From: Trichostrongylus colubriformis
Taxonomy: Eukaryota; Nematoda; Chromadorea; Rhabditida; Trichostrongylidae
Reading direction: 5' to 3'
DNA: 64,000 nucleotides
NCBI GenBank assembly: GCA_963978905.1
Contig: OZ022261.1
Span: 37,714,130-37,778,129, forward strand
The position numbers were made by a program, and so were the translations under genes. Below are positions 11,511 through 24,389 of the stretch, one piece after another (positions within the stretch are counted from its first letter, which is position 1; the number at the start of each line of letters is the position of its first letter). The notes beneath the pieces are model-generated. The model did no database searches, was not told where the DNA came from, and saw nothing but the letters and a program-made list of their open reading frames with translations.

Positions 11511-12288
11511 CCTAAAGTCTGATAGATAAGTCCGCCCGCACGCGGTGTCGCGCGCGGCACAGGCTGGAGTCTTTAAAGGACCAACCACGATGAAGGAAAC
11601 TGAGGAAGCTATGATTTGTGGATTGCATTAATAACGAGTTTATATTGTATTGTATATTGTATTTGTTAATATAAAAGCGAGTAGTTAGTAAAGTTGGGGT
11701 CGTACGAAAGGTGAACACGGAAACTTCACAGTTGGCAGAGGAAAGTGAACGAATGAGGGGAGAATCATTGTTCAACGGGGTTTTAATGCAATGATGGCTT
11801 TGGCGATGGAATAGCGGTTGAATAAGAACTTCTCCTTATTCCTGTTATGACCCAACAAAAGCCAAATATGCCAAAAGCGGCATCAGGAAAAGGATGAGCT
11901 ACGGGGAGGTAGCTGCTTTAGTTTGCGACAGTTTCTATTCAATTTCTGAGGAGACGATCGTCAACAGCTTCTTAAAGGCCTTGACCAAGAGTCATTGTTA
12001 GATGAGATGAGTGAGAATTTCAATGTTATGAGTGCTTGTGACAATGAAATGGAGATTGCGTAAAAAATTTAAGATGGATGATCATTGTTACACGGGTTAA
12101 ACGAAGATTTTGATACGTGGAATTTTTAGATATTAGAAATGGAGTTGATAAACACTTCTACAATTCTGTCGCTTTTAGTAATGAAAAGTGCATCGCGATT
12201 CTGTGTTTTTTGAAGATTGCGCCTGCGTTCGCCGCTGCCGCGCGCGACACCGCGTGCGGGCGGTCTTATCTGTCAGACTTTAGGGACT
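11511..12288 (+). mobile_element. Tigger/pogo-like DNA transposon relic
   Basis: The terminal inverted repeats are 49 bp with three mismatches: CCCTAAAGTCTGATAGATAA at 11511-11530, and its complement ending TCTGTCAGACTTTAGGG at 12288. Between them, plus-strand frames read SYGEVAALVCDSFYSISEET then IVNSFLKA. This resembles the end of the DDE region of pogo/Tigger transposases (the ...T(I)xNSFRKCGI...L segment). A shift of frame then gives DQESLLDEMSENFNVM. The catalytic core and DNA-binding domain are missing, so the copy is non-autonomous. No target duplication is clear at the ends. Confidence 0.7.
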
Positions 12289-12362
12289 ATAAGTCCAACA
12301 GCACAAAATTGGACATTCAAAGTAAGAAATCAGCTTGTTGAATTGTTTGCATATCTACTGAA

Positions 12363-14384
12363 TTGAACGACATTGCATCCACGGCAATAGTTTGGCCCGT
12401 CGTTCGAAGTCGGCATGGCATCCACGGCAATGGCTTGGCCCGTCGTTCGAAGTGAACGGCATGGCATCCACGGCAATGGTTTGGCCCGTCGTTCGAAGCA
12501 ATGGTTTGGCCCGTCATTCGAGGTGAACGGCACGGCACTCACGGCAATGGTTTGGCCCGTCGTTCGAAGTGAACGGCATGACATCCACGGCAATGGTTTG
12601 GTCCGTCATTCGAGGTGAACGGCATGGCATCCACGGCAATGGTTTGGCCCGTCATTCGAGGTGAACGGCACGGCACTCACGGCAATGGTTTGGTCCGTCA
12701 TTCGAAGTGAACGGCATGACATCCACGGCAATGGTTTGGCCCGTCGTTCGAGGTGGACGGCACGGCACTCACGGCAATGGTTTGGCCCGTCGAAGTGGAC
12801 GGCATGGCATCCACGGCAATGGTTTGGCCCGTCGTTCGAAGCAATGGTTTGGCCCGTCATTCGAGGTGAACGGCACGGCACTCACGGCAGTGGTTTGGCC
12901 CGTCATTCGAGGTGAACGGCACGGCACTCACGGCAGTGGTTTGGCCCGTCATTCGAGGTGAACGGCATGGCATCCACGGCAATGGTTTGGCCCGTCATTC
13001 GAGGTGAACGGCACGGCACTCACGGCAGTGGTTTGGCCCGTCATTCGAGGTGAACGGCACGGCACTCACGGCAATGGTTTGGTCCGTCATTCGAGGTGAA
13101 CGGCATGGCATACACGGCAATGGTTTGGCCCGTCATTCGAGGTGAACGGCATGGCATCCACGGCAATGGTTTGGCCCGTCATTCGAGGTGAGGGGCACGG
13201 CACTCACGGCAATGGTTTGGCCCGTCGTTCGAAGCAATGGTTTGGCCCGTCATTCGAGGTGAACGGCACGGCACTCACGGCAATGGTTTGGCCCGTCGTT
13301 CGAAGTGAACGGCATGACATCCACGGCAATGGTTTGGCCCGTCGTTCGAGGTGGACGGCACGGCACTCACGGCAATGGCTTGGCCCGTCGTTCGAAGTGA
13401 ACGGCATGGCATCCACGGCAATGGTTTGGCCCGTCATTCGAAGTGAACGGCATGGCATCCACGGCAATGGTTTGGCCCGTCATTCGAGGTGAACGGCATG
13501 ACATCCACGGCAATGGTTTGGCCCGTCGTTCGAGGTGAGGGGCACGGCACTCACGGCAATGGTTTGGCCCGTCGTTCGAAGTGAACGGCATGACATCCAC
13601 GGCAATGGTTTGGCCCGTCGTTCGAAGTGAACGGCATGACATCCACGGCAATGGTTTGGCCCGTCGTTCGAGGTGGACGGCACGGCACTCACGGCAATGG
13701 TTTGGCCCGTCGAAGTGGACGGCATGGCATCCACGGCAATGGTTTGGCCCGTCGTTCGAAGCAATGGTTTGGCCCGTCATTCGAGGTGAACGGCACGGCA
13801 CTCACGGCAGTGGTTTGGCCCGTCATTCGAGGTGAACGGCACGGCACTCACGGCAGTGGTTTGGCCCGTCATTCGAGGTGAACGGCATGGCATCCACGGC
13901 AATGGTTTGGCCCGTCATTCGAGGTGAACTGCACGGCACTCACGGCAGTGGTTTGGCCCGTCATTCGAGGTGAACGGCATGGCATCCACGGCAATGGTTT
14001 GGCCTGTCATTCGAGGTGAGGGGCACGGCACTCACGGCAATGGTTTGGCCCGTCGTTCGAAGTGAACGGCATGACATCCACGGCAATGGTTTGGCCCGTC
14101 GTTCGAGGTGAGGGGCACGGCACTCACGGCAATGGTTTGGCCCGTCGTTCGAAGTGAACGGCATGACATCCACGGCAATGGTTTGGCCCGTCGTTCGAAG
14201 TGAACGCCATGACATCCACGGCAATGGTTTGGCCCGTCGTTCGAGGTGGACGGCACGGCACTCACGGCAATGGTTTGGCCCGTCGAAGTGGACGGCATGG
14301 CATCCACGGCAATGGTTTGGCCCGTCGTTCGAAGCAATGGTTTGGCCCGTCATTCGAGGTGAACGGCACGACATTCACGGCAAC
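12363..14384. repeat. 46-bp satellite array, about 44 units
   Basis: The unit is 46 bp (CACGGCAATGGTTTGGCCCG, then TCGTTCGAAGTGAACGGCATGGCATC in the commonest form). Two main variants alternate: GGCATGGCATC or GGCATGACATC versus GGCACGGCACTC. Some units carry internal deletions of about 23 bp (…TTCGAAGCAATGG…) or lose TCGTT. A block at 12707-12961 is repeated at 13627-13881, exactly 20 units away, so there is higher-order structure. Because 46 is not a multiple of three, the open frames of up to 144 codons on both strands are consequences of the repeat, not genes. Confidence 0.95.
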
Positions 14385-14500
14385 GAACTGCTGTTTCATC
14401 GCTGCGATCGAAAAGCACAGCAATGGTGTAGTCCATCGCTGGGACCGAATAGTGACTCGCTACTTTCATTGTCATAAAAATATGGTGCCATTATACGGTA
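14385..14500 (+). repeat. Unique-looking 3' flank shared by both satellite arrays
   Basis: TGTTTCATCGCTGCGATCGA, then a GGTGTAGTCCA segment, CGCTGGGAC and an AATATGGTGCC-like end. The same order of motifs follows the second array at 47080-47200. The satellite is therefore embedded in a larger repeated unit. Confidence 0.7.
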
Positions 14501-16900
14501 CAGTGGGTTTTGGAACACCTAAAATCCCTTTTCATGGTGGGTCTCCTGCGGGAGGCTTACCATGGGTTGACGCTTTGTTTCATGGAAGTCACCTAAATCT
14601 AGCTGCTCCGCCGAATCATGCACTACACTTATGACCTCAATGTCATTCTTCATGCCTCATACCCCCTGTACTTATTACATCTGAGTGAAATGTACAAAGT
14701 GCTGCAGAAAACGAAACTGATTTCAGACTGTTAAAAAATCATAAGACTGTTAGCTCCACAAGTTGAGTACACTCTTACTACTCAAGGAGTCGAACGGTGT
14801 ACAGCTGACCACTCTTTCTCGCACCTAGTTAATAACTTATTCGCACTTGAGGGGAAGCCTTCGCACATGGGGTGCGAAGTAGGTCATTCCTATCAGTGTA
14901 TACACACCCAGTATATCAGAACAAAAGTAGCACACTCGGAGCCATGGCCATCCGAGATGAGCTATGTACTGCTATGAGCAAAATGGAATCCTGACAACAA
15001 ATCCGAAAGGATTGCAGCACTTTTTGTGGCATGGATTATACGAGGTGTCCCGAAATTATGATGGTCTTAGCCCGTGTTCCTTTATATTCCTCTGTACAAA
15101 TTGTATCGACTCTTTTTCTTTCATCTGTAACTTAGTGGCTGCGCTAAGGCTTTTTATAGGTGCATACTTGTCGAGTGAAGTTCATGATATCGTGAAATTT
15201 CAAGAGCTTACGAAGTGCGCTCCGCGGCTATTTGCTTGAACGGTTTCCGTTTTTTGATCCCCACCGTCCTTTTGTTCCAACTAAGAATTATTCACGGCGT
15301 AAACCGTCAAAGCAACACATTATGGCCACTAACATGTAACAGGGTATACTATGCCGACAGGATATTTCGATACCAGCAACTGGATCCCTGTAATGGTATG
15401 GGAATCGACGATAATACACCGTAAGTTTCCGTCGATCTCGGCGTCACGCTCGAGGGAATGTGAAAATGAAAAGCACGCTGCTAGGCGTAACGAAGCGTTG
15501 CCCTCACTAGTACTCCGAATGCTACGTGGTTAGTCTAGCAAATGACGCTCTAGTTCATGGGGTCAAACTGAATAGAGTCAAAATATTGCAATACATTAGC
15601 CCTCATTATTTTAGGGCATCCTTTATTATCCCCTTTGCAGCTGATTACCTAAAAGACTAATTATTCCTACTGACATCACGGTAGCCCTTTCCCGCAAGTG
15701 GTGTTCTGCAGAGTTTCTTCTGCAAGCTACCACCAATATCTCCGTCTATGCATGCTCTCGGATATTTTTGTTACGCAAACTGTGGACCGTTCAACCTAAA
15801 AGTCGTATCGAGACCTCTTTTAATGAAATTTTTTTCTCCATGAAGTATTAGAACCCCAAATTTTACACTCGCTTTTCCGCTTTCTAGATATTGTAAACGA
15901 TGAGAGAATGTCATGATCTTAATTCACCATGGCGGAAACGTTGATTTGGCTCGAACAAGGACGTAAAGTATCACTTCATACATACAGCTCCCGAAAAGAG
16001 CTGTGATGCTATGGCAGTGGCTAGCCTCTACTATAGAGGAGGTGCCGTGATATTCACACGGTAACGTGTGGAAAGATCAGCCGGATGTGATAACCACGGG
16101 CCCTAAAGAACAAATTGAAAAGGAAACTGGTACGAAAAAAGCCAACAGCTGTGAGTGACGAGCGCAAATCTATTCACGCGCATAGATGCTTCTAGCGGTA
16201 TGTTGAAAAACTGCCAAGCAAACGCAACTGCAACTCGGATAGGATTCCCTCCTTCTACCAGCACAACCGACAAACATTCCGCTAACTCAAACCATCTGCT
16301 GAAACAGCTGTAGCACAGCCCAGGTATTACACGATTTTGAAAAGTTGGAAAAGTGCGGAAATAGGTTGGCGATTTGAACGCTCCGGCAATGGCACATTTT
16401 ACCGCGACGATAAAACCAAAATGTTAGAAGGTGAGAAAAGGCTACAGAAAATATAGAAAATGATTTGGTGGTATAGCTTATACCGATTTTTCATCACGGA
16501 TTGTTCTTAGTGAAAAATTATCAAAATTAAGTTTAGCACCTAATATGTATGTATGTCAGTGTAGACAGGTATGTTTTTTTCGAAACACGCCCACCTGATG
16601 CCATCTGTTTTCGATCGGATCTCGTTGATCCTTTGTTGAGTGTGAGAATCACGTTGGACCAGTGGATCAGCATGAGCGTTAGCCTCACGCTGTGTGCGTG
16701 TCATAGCTGCAAACCATCAGAATGTATCAGAAAAAGAACGCGGCGGAAGGGTCGTGTGACTCACTTTCGTCTCTCAGTTGCTGTGTGAACCTAGTAGGTG
16801 ACTGAACTCTATGGGAGCTTTTATAGGGAGCGTAAGGCGAGAACTGTTCCCTGAACACGGCTTAATATCGTTTGTACAACCGAGAAGCTGTGAAACATTC
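14500..16900. other. 2.4-kb stretch without a supported gene
   Basis: Several open frames of 60-91 codons occur (14964-15239, 15215-15424, 16549-16788). None has paired splice sites or a recognisable motif. No tandem unit was seen. Confidence 0.4.
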
Positions 16901-16903
16901 CCC

Positions 16904-19900
16904 TCACTCTGTGGTTTCCTCCACTTTTCTGTAAATGCTGTGTTTTGAGATGGTAGTTGTTGCAGGAGTGTTGTCAGTGGCTTCCATCACGGCCACAGGT
17001 GTAGTTGTGGCATATTGGTGGATGAGCTCGCGCGGATTTGTGATCAGATATCCAGTTTTAGTGTCGAAGCGATAAGACGGGTCCGAAAACATAGTTGATG
17101 CCGCTGAAAATGTAAATCTTTCTGAGATGACTTCCTCTATTGATATGTGTACTACCCTAAGATGGGTATCGTTACTAACAGCATCGATCTTCACATGAAA
17201 AAAAAGGTGCTTAGTCGCAGAGCACACTCAAAGGCACACATTGCGCAAAGGGGCAGTTCACACCTCTTCGTGGCAGATGGATCATCCTGTAACTATCCAT
17301 CCTGTAACCTCATGGTTTCGATAATTGGTCTAGTCACACGCTAAGGCCACTCGTGTCCGGGCTACGAAATCTTACGTGGTTGGTGAACCGCGCGGTGTGT
17401 GTCCCTGCCGCTCCTCTCTGATACCCCCTCTGGCCTATTTCACGCGTCTTCTGTCTGGTCTATCGCCGAGTGCCTTCGCAATAATGAATATTGATAGCAA
17501 GGAGAGCCAGAATTCAAGTGTTTTAGGCGGATTTTTCTATTTTCCTCTACGGGCTAGTCATTCACAGCTTCTGCTTTCATCACTGGACCAGCAGCCAATC
17601 AGAGATTATCGTGAGCCGTGTTTTTGAATGATGGTTCAGCCATACTCGGCATTTCGCGAAGGTGCACCGATCATACGCCCAGTCGACGTGGTGCAAGTCC
17701 AGCTGTTTTTTGAGAACGAATGGTAATAAGAGTACGAGTAGTATGCATGGCATCCACCTTCCCCAGGACCTCGCCGACCGCGGTGTCTGCGATCTGAGCC
17801 AGAGATATTATCAGACGTCTGGTGCATCTCGCTGTCGCGATAGGGAGCAATTCATTCAGGGTCGACGGCGCCTCAGATGTCGCGCGTGGTGCCATACCAA
17901 CATTTTTTTCTAATCGAAGTATTGCCAAAAACGCAAGTGAGAAATGAACTCACCGCTTATTCTTCCATCGTTGCCTGGTCCGAGAATACCATTTGACCCA
18001 TATGGGTGGCTGGCGTGAGAATCCAATGTGGAGTATGGATCACCGCGTGGTGAATTGATTCCTGTCCCTTGTCGACCACCTGCTGGTCCTCCTAGACCTC
18101 CTGGGCTTCCTAGACCTCTTGCACCTCCTGCACCTCCTGGGCTTCCTAGACCTCCTGGACCACCTGAAGGCATTGTTCTTATGCAAACGTTGATACAAAA
18201 GAAGCGAGTATTTTTGCGCTGTTTCACTGCTTATTTCCTCTCGGAACAACAAAAATCATTTGCCATGACGTGGTGCCAGATTACGCCCACATTTGAATTT
18301 GTGCATCAGAGGAAAGCAGTGAAAATTCCCCAAAAAAGGTCCTTGTAAACTCAAAGATTGGGAGGAAATCCACTTCGGGCAATGAAAATTGAGCAAAAAT
18401 GGGTGTTGTTCTATGGGAGGGCATCTTAATATAGGGTGAAACCTTTACATAACTGGTTGCTTGCTGAGTGTTGAATGAGGGCAAGGGTTTACATAAGTTA
18501 CTTTACTAATTCGCACTTCACGGGGCTCCCTCCTCCCTGTGCTCAGACAAAAACCAAGAACTCATGAAAACTCTTCCTATGCACAAACAAATAAAAATTG
18601 TACATAAAAGAACTATAAGTGCAGTCAAAATTGAGATGCGATAACAACACCCACCTGCTCCTGCTCCATGACCATATGGAGGATGACCGCCGCCGTATCC
18701 TCCTCCTGTTCCAGGACTGCCCCTCGAGCCATATCCACTTGGAAGATCTGTTCCACCGTAAGGTCCTTGAATGTTAATTTGGTCAAATTCTAGAGAATTT
18801 CATCAGTTTCAATACAGAGCGTGATTTTCAAAATTACCAAGTGGTCCCTTTCCGTACGGATCAGCTTTTCCATGGGGATCTGTCCCAGTTGGGCTCAAAG
18901 CGTCCGCTCTGGAGTTTCGGCCACTACCTGGTCCACCACCGAACTCGCTACCATGGCCTATTTCACTTCCAGGACGAGCTTCAATAAATAAACAAAATAC
19001 ACAATCCAACTTGCATTTTTCACTTCAGGGCAGAGCAAATCATTTGTTGATGAGAGCTGCTCACTGAAATTCATAACGAATTCAACCCACATCCTGCTGT
19101 GTTTGTCCACGTCTTCTCATATACATTGAGACCATCGTGACCTTTTTGTCCACGGTCCACATGTGTCATCTGAGTAATGGTCACGCGAGGTGACAAATCA
19201 ACTGGGCGTCTGAAATGATTTTATCTTACTCCCGAAATCGCCTCATCTCCAGAGAAGGTCTTTGGAACAATCAGCGATCTTGAAATACACCTTTTGAGCT
19301 CGATTCCGTCCGCGGCCACCGTTCCATCTCCAATGGGAGAGTAATACAATCGACGTGGTTTCAACGATTTAGGTAGTTGACTGGGGTCAGTTATTATCTA
19401 AATAATGAGTGTAAATATGATGGATATCATTGAGTTATTTGGAAGGTGCGCTTAATTAGTCCATCGTTCTTGAATGGCTCTTGTGACAGACTTGTTAGTG
19501 GGTGAAACACTTTCAAAGTTTAGCCGTCACTTTTGCTCCTAAACTCGCTTCGGGCTGAAAACTGCAAACGTTCGGAAGTGCCTGTTGGGCACTATTACCG
19601 GTTGTGCATCAGGACTGTCCAGCTGGGTCAGGTCGCGTGAGGAGGGGGCGGCCGCGTCTCCCAGAATGCGGCCAGTTTACTAAGGGAGCGATGGTGCAGG
19701 GTTGGACAGCCGTGACGCACACTCTACATAGCGAGCTTTGCTCCCTTGTTTGAACAGTGAGGATGACAATCCCATTTTAGTTTCAAGGGCGGGTGATGTG
19801 GGGAAGGCAACATATGTCGCTGAGCTCGAATGTTAAGCATTCGGCTAAAGAGATGACATGTGACATGTTGTAAATATAAACAGGCAAAAATGTTGTGAAG

Positions 19901-20963
19901 TGGAATTTTTGGAATTAGGAATTGGACTGGCGCTGTATGTATCAGAATGGTGATCAATTCGAAATAAATAACTGAGCACTAAAAGTAGCCCAGTGCAGTT
20001 GAAACTGAAAAAAGGCATATACTGCAACTGAAACTGCAAAAAGCCATGTATAAGCACATCGAGTGTGGTAAATTTAGTTTCAAATGAATACAATATCACC
20101 TATGTAAATATACTCTTCGGTCTCTGTGTGATTAACATCACAGAGCATACTTTTCCCCTCGAAACCACTATATCGGACAAATTACTCAAAGAAAACACAA
20201 AAAGCTTGAAAAGTTTCACGTGTAAAGCGCATTTGAATGCAAAAACCATAACTCGTTTGGATTCCCGCCGAAAAAGTTCTGGATTGTTGCCGATAAAGGG
20301 GTGGTTTGAGTTCCCTTCTTAGCGTCACTGATTACATGACGGGTGTATGCCATTAGCACAGAAAAGTCGCCTTGAGGCGTTCGCTGTGCGACGCGATGGT
20401 GCGAGCTATGCGCGCCGCATCGGATGGACACTAAAGCGGTGAAGATACCCTACGTCCATCTTAAGTGTAAACTGCTTCAAGGTTCAACCAATACGGCGCC
20501 CCTAGCTCCGTCATCACGTCGCGTGCTAAACGTGGCCACGCGAGTTTCTTGTCCTAATAGCAAACACCCATTACATGACGGTCTACAGAGACCTGGCGAC
20601 CCCGCCCACGCTACCTGGATGCCCGACTGTGCAGAGGTCAAAAGAAACTAGATTCTGCCGGTTTCAGATTCTTGCGTGAATTTTGCATGTGGCCCATAGT
20701 GAACAAATACAACATAGCTGCACGGGGAGGAAGAAAACCCGAATATCCATGGAGGAATGCCTCAAGGTTAAGAAAGTCGGAAAATGAAATATGTTGAAAT
20801 GGAGTCGTTGTATTACCTCTCCACCTTGCCAGTGATGGGTGGTCATTTCCACTCCGCTGCCTGGGCGATCTCCGAATGCTTGAAAACGACTCTCTTCAGA
20901 TTTCTGACGTTCGCTCCGTTTGGCCGCTGCATGTCTAGCGGTTTCAAAGCGATTGTAGTCGTC
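16904..20963 (-). CDS. Gly-rich protein, C-terminal seven exons, unidentified
   Basis: Exons in transcript order are 20963-20817, 19397-19291, 19209-19091, 18978-18838, 18789-18655, 18163-17954 and 17103-16904 (stop). All junctions are GT-AG with matching phases. The product starts with a charged, Lys/Arg/Glu-rich segment (DDYNRFETARHAAAKRSERQ), then LKPRRLYYSPIGDGTVAADG and VTITQMTHVDRGQKGHDG. A long Gly/Ser/Pro-rich region (GGPGGLGSPGGAGG) follows, and the tail is Thr-rich (ATTTPVAVMEATDNTPATTT). No folded domain is recognised. It could be the cytoplasmic or matrix tail of a large cell-surface protein, but that is only a guess. A further exon between 17954 and 17103 (minus frame 17671-17915) is possible but does not keep phase. 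The true 5' end is unknown. Confidence 0.65.
19590..19700. repeat. Dispersed GC-rich repeat fragment
   Basis: GTGCATCAGGACTGTCCA and GAGGAGGGGGCGGCCGCG recur at 39497-39550 (GTGCACCAGGACTGTCCACT, GAGGAGGAGGCGGCCGCA). A related block is at about 43255-43390 in inverse orientation. It lies in an intron of the Gly-rich gene. Confidence 0.55.
20320..20640. repeat. Dispersed repeat, relatives at 50290-50800
   Basis: GCGACGCGATGGTGCGAG and GTGTATGCCA-(A)GGACAGAAAA strings occur here and at 50430-50490. Shorter relatives lie at 28320-28470, 36000-36085 and 57560-57640. Confidence 0.5.
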
Positions 20964-21572
20964 CTGAAAAGTGATAGTAGACACTGACAATTGGAGCTTT
21001 CATCACATTACCTCAAGAACCAGCTTACCACTTCAAGATATACATGACCGCAATTCACCTCCAATTAAGTTTAAAAACAAAAAAAGTGTTTTTCAGAAGA
21101 GATGAAGCCAGGTCCAAGATCTTTAAAAGCTCTCCGCTGACACTGATCTCTTTATCATTTTGTGTATGAATTTTCGCTGAGCAACTGAAATGCAGGTGAT
21201 TTTTGGTTACAGCAGACATATTTGCCGTAGCTTTGGACGCATTTGGTGAACCGATTTATCTACCGTAATGTAGCCTTCGCTGGCCTAGACGCCCCGTCCC
21301 ACATAGGGTTAACACGTGATTAGATACTGCAGAATGGAGAAGCTGTCTAGTCTGGAAATCATGGATTACTGCCAGGAGGGTCGGCCGCTATGGGGCTCTA
21401 GAGATCCTTTCCTTACTCGGCTCAAGTAAAATCCACACCCACTGGCTCACACTTATTTTTTCGTATCGTCGCTGAATGTCAGATGTGGATTCAGATGCTT
21501 GGCCTCCCTTCATTTGTAATTACTCCTTCACCCGAGGCACCACAGCGTAGTAGTTGTTTAGCGGATACTCAC

Positions 21573-21732
21573 AACCGAGAGTGAAGCGATCAATCAGCGC
21601 ACAAGTATGCCGCCTGCCTTCAGGGAAAACACAGGCGAGCTTCCCTCGAATTCCAAAACATATCTCATCGATTGATGGCTCGTCGTCATTGATTGCAATG
21701 ATAAACGGTGCATAGCGGGCACATCTCGTGAC
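21573..21732 (-). CDS. Candidate upstream exon, unidentified
   Basis: On the minus strand an acceptor (CCCTGTGGCAG|G) at 21733 and a strong donor (T|GTGAGTATCC) after 21573 enclose one open frame. It reads CARYAPFIIAINDDEPSIDE followed by CFGIRGKLACVFPEGRRHTC. The even spread of Cys suggests an extracellular region. It may belong to the Gly-rich gene downstream, but joining it directly to 20963 would create a stop, so at least one exon would be missing between them. The stretch 21836-21950 is also coding-like but ends in a stop without a donor in the matching frame. Confidence 0.4.
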
Positions 21733-21999
21733 CTGCCACAGGGCAACAGCAAGAGAATCGTGTTTCCTCGCGCTGGAGCTGTTACCACCAGCGACACCTG
21801 TTCAGGTCAGGCCTTCTATTGCTTTGCAGTGGAGCTGTAAACGGAAACCACCACTGGCAAATAGTGTTTTCCCGCGGACCAAGACAGACCCGCCGATTTT
21901 GATGTTCGTTCGACGGTTTCCCGCCTTCTACGATCCAATCGCGAAAAAAACGAGGTGTTATGTATGTATAGGATGGGAGCTATGGAACTTGCTTCACAG

Positions 22000-24300
22000 C
22001 GCATGTCAGAAACCAAAACGAGTGACTCAAGTGATTTAAGTCATGCCCGTCGTGTTATAAATATAATGCAGAACACACCAATGTACGTAGAATACCACCG
22101 AAAATAAAGGAAGAAGTTCAACGGTACAAGTTGGATAGATTTAGGCGGGCTAGCGCAGCAGCGGGCCATCGCATAGAAGGGGGGGGGGGGGGTGGGTTGA
22201 ATGATCTCGGTTGGCATTGATTCACGATTTGATTGTCGCAAGCAATCGAAGTGTTAAGTGCGATAATTGACACCTCGAGGATCGCTGATCTTGCAGTTAA
22301 CTCACTTTGCACCTTTCTGAAGTTGAAGTGACGCGACCACTTATGCGAATAATGTTATAGTTCTGATGCGACCTCATACGATACGCAAAAAAAGTCATAC
22401 TATCAATAGATAATACTTTCCGATCATTTTTTCGGTCTTCCATCCTCATGTCGCTACATTATTAGAGGCACACCTCGCGACAATCAGACTAGCTGTCTTA
22501 ACTTCTTGGGACTCTAAATCCTGGGTTAATTATCAGACTGCACCTTTTTTGTGCCGACACGATACACCATTACAGAGCTACACCCATTGAACCGACATTA
22601 ATCGCGCCCTTTCAGCTCAGCTGACAAGTAAGCAGTTTGAGTGTGTGAGGGTAGCATGGGCTGCGAGGCAAAAAAGGTGCATCCGATAGTTATTCGAGGA
22701 TCTACTGTCCCAAGAAGTTGTTCGTGTAATCTCATGATCGCGAGGTGTGTCCTCAAAAATTTTCAAGGGAATTACTATTTCCAAACTGAATGATCAGCAG
22801 GCAGTGACTCCTTCAGTGGTACTTCATTACAAGGCTATTGGATAACCATGACGTAGCAGGCAGGCTTCCTGGTAATGTAGTTCTTCATTTTTTTCACTCG
22901 ACCTGTTCTACACATATAGTATACCGATCGATCGTTATATCAGTGAATAAAGAGCTGCTGCCGCAAATGAATAGTTTTCGCCCATTGAGTGTTACAGCGA
23001 AGATTTTGCGACCGCCTACACGTATATTGCCAGCGATTTTCTCATAACACAGATGCGATCAACAGCACATGCCTCTGCTGCAGCGCTTGAAAACTGCTCA
23101 ATCGAATCCAAAAGCAATTCTCTTTTTTCCGACAGGACGTTCCCAGAACAAATGTTTGGAACGGGAACGTTTACATGTCTTACTTTCTCATCGGTTATAC
23201 ACAAGGGCTGCATGTCCTGAAAATGCTAACGAAAGGCAAGAATCACATAGAACGCTATCTGTAAGATATGAGCTCGACAAGATGGTTGCGGTTAGTTCCA
23301 CATTTCTTTGTGGAAGAGCTTTCGGGTGCCGTTTACAACCGAGAAGTCAAAGCGGAGAATACGGAAAGCTACACCTGCTACTGCAGCTGACAAACCTTAT
23401 GTCTTCCAAGATGAGAATATGCTGGACTTGTTGTGCGCTCTCTAAGCGGACTCAAATTCCCAGCACTGCCGTAGTGAGACATTCCGCAATGACTCTGAAG
23501 CCACAAAACAGTTTGGATTTATCATAGGTGTTAGCTCAGGATGGCAAAGGACATAAATAAAGCACTGTGAAAAGAAGACAACGAAGCATGAAAACGATGT
23601 CGAAGTATTTGTCGCTGAAAAAATTGTAAATGAACGCAGAAATGATCAGCTTCCCTAGTGGTGAAGGCGATCTTGGCAAATCGCCTTTCAGCTTAGTGCT
23701 TATGCACAGAACTGGTTGTAGCTCAAAAAATAAGGGGTTGTGGGCAGGGTTAGAGCTACAAACCTTCTACTGTAGCGCATGGGTTCAGCAAAATATGAGG
23801 CCACCTTGTGGAGCTAACAGCAAAGTTGCTTCACAGTTTTGGCTCATTTAACGATCTGACGCGTCAGGACTGCGTAGCAGATGTTGACGTTTCTGTGTGG
23901 CTTGCCCAGAAATATGAATAAGCCTATGAGAAGCGAAACGGAGCGGCCGTTGAAGGGCCTTCACACTAACGTAACGGTGCTGCACCAGATTTGTTGTTCG
24001 CAAGTGATGTGACAAGGTGGACAAAGGGATCGCGTAGTTTTTCGTACAAACTCACAAGCCATCATTTTAAGAATGTTCCTTTCAAAAATGTCTGCAATGT
24101 AAGGAGGGACAGTGGGAAGAACAAGCCGACTTTCAAGAAGAAGAAGTCCGCGTCTGAGAAAAGAGAAAGAGCGAGCAGTGATCGGCCTAGTGTAGGAGTG
24201 GGTGGTTGGAGGGTGTAATATCGCATTGAGGCCGACATCGCGAATGTTTCCAGACATACCTCATTGCGCGTTTTCGAAGAGTGGTATTAATCACGAGACC
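22000..24300. other. 2.3-kb stretch without a confirmed gene
   Basis: It contains a G13 tract at about 22180-22192. A 152-codon plus-strand frame at 23069-23527 is long for this window but lacks splice sites and any motif I recognise; two overlapping plus frames at 23290-23440 look equally coding-like. A Lys-rich plus frame at 23991-24218 is also unsupported. Confidence 0.35.
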
Positions 24301-24389
24301 ATGCTATCCATGCATCATGTCTTCTGTACGGTCTGTTCTGTCCGCTGAACAACAGGAAAGTCACATAACGTGCCTAATACTTCGCTTCG

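Noticed and set aside
12330..14634. Many long open frames on both strands (up to 144 codons) in the satellite
   Set aside because: They arise because the 46-bp unit lacks stop codons in most frames; the repeat shifts frame each unit and there are no splice or start signals.
17671..17915. Additional exon of the Gly-rich gene
   Set aside because: The frame can start in the right phase after CGATTAG but no donor of the required phase restores the terminal exon frame; direct joining of 17954 to 17103 works without it.
23069..23527. 152-codon plus-strand open frame as a gene
   Set aside because: No splice sites, no motif, and two overlapping frames in the same stretch are equally coding-like.
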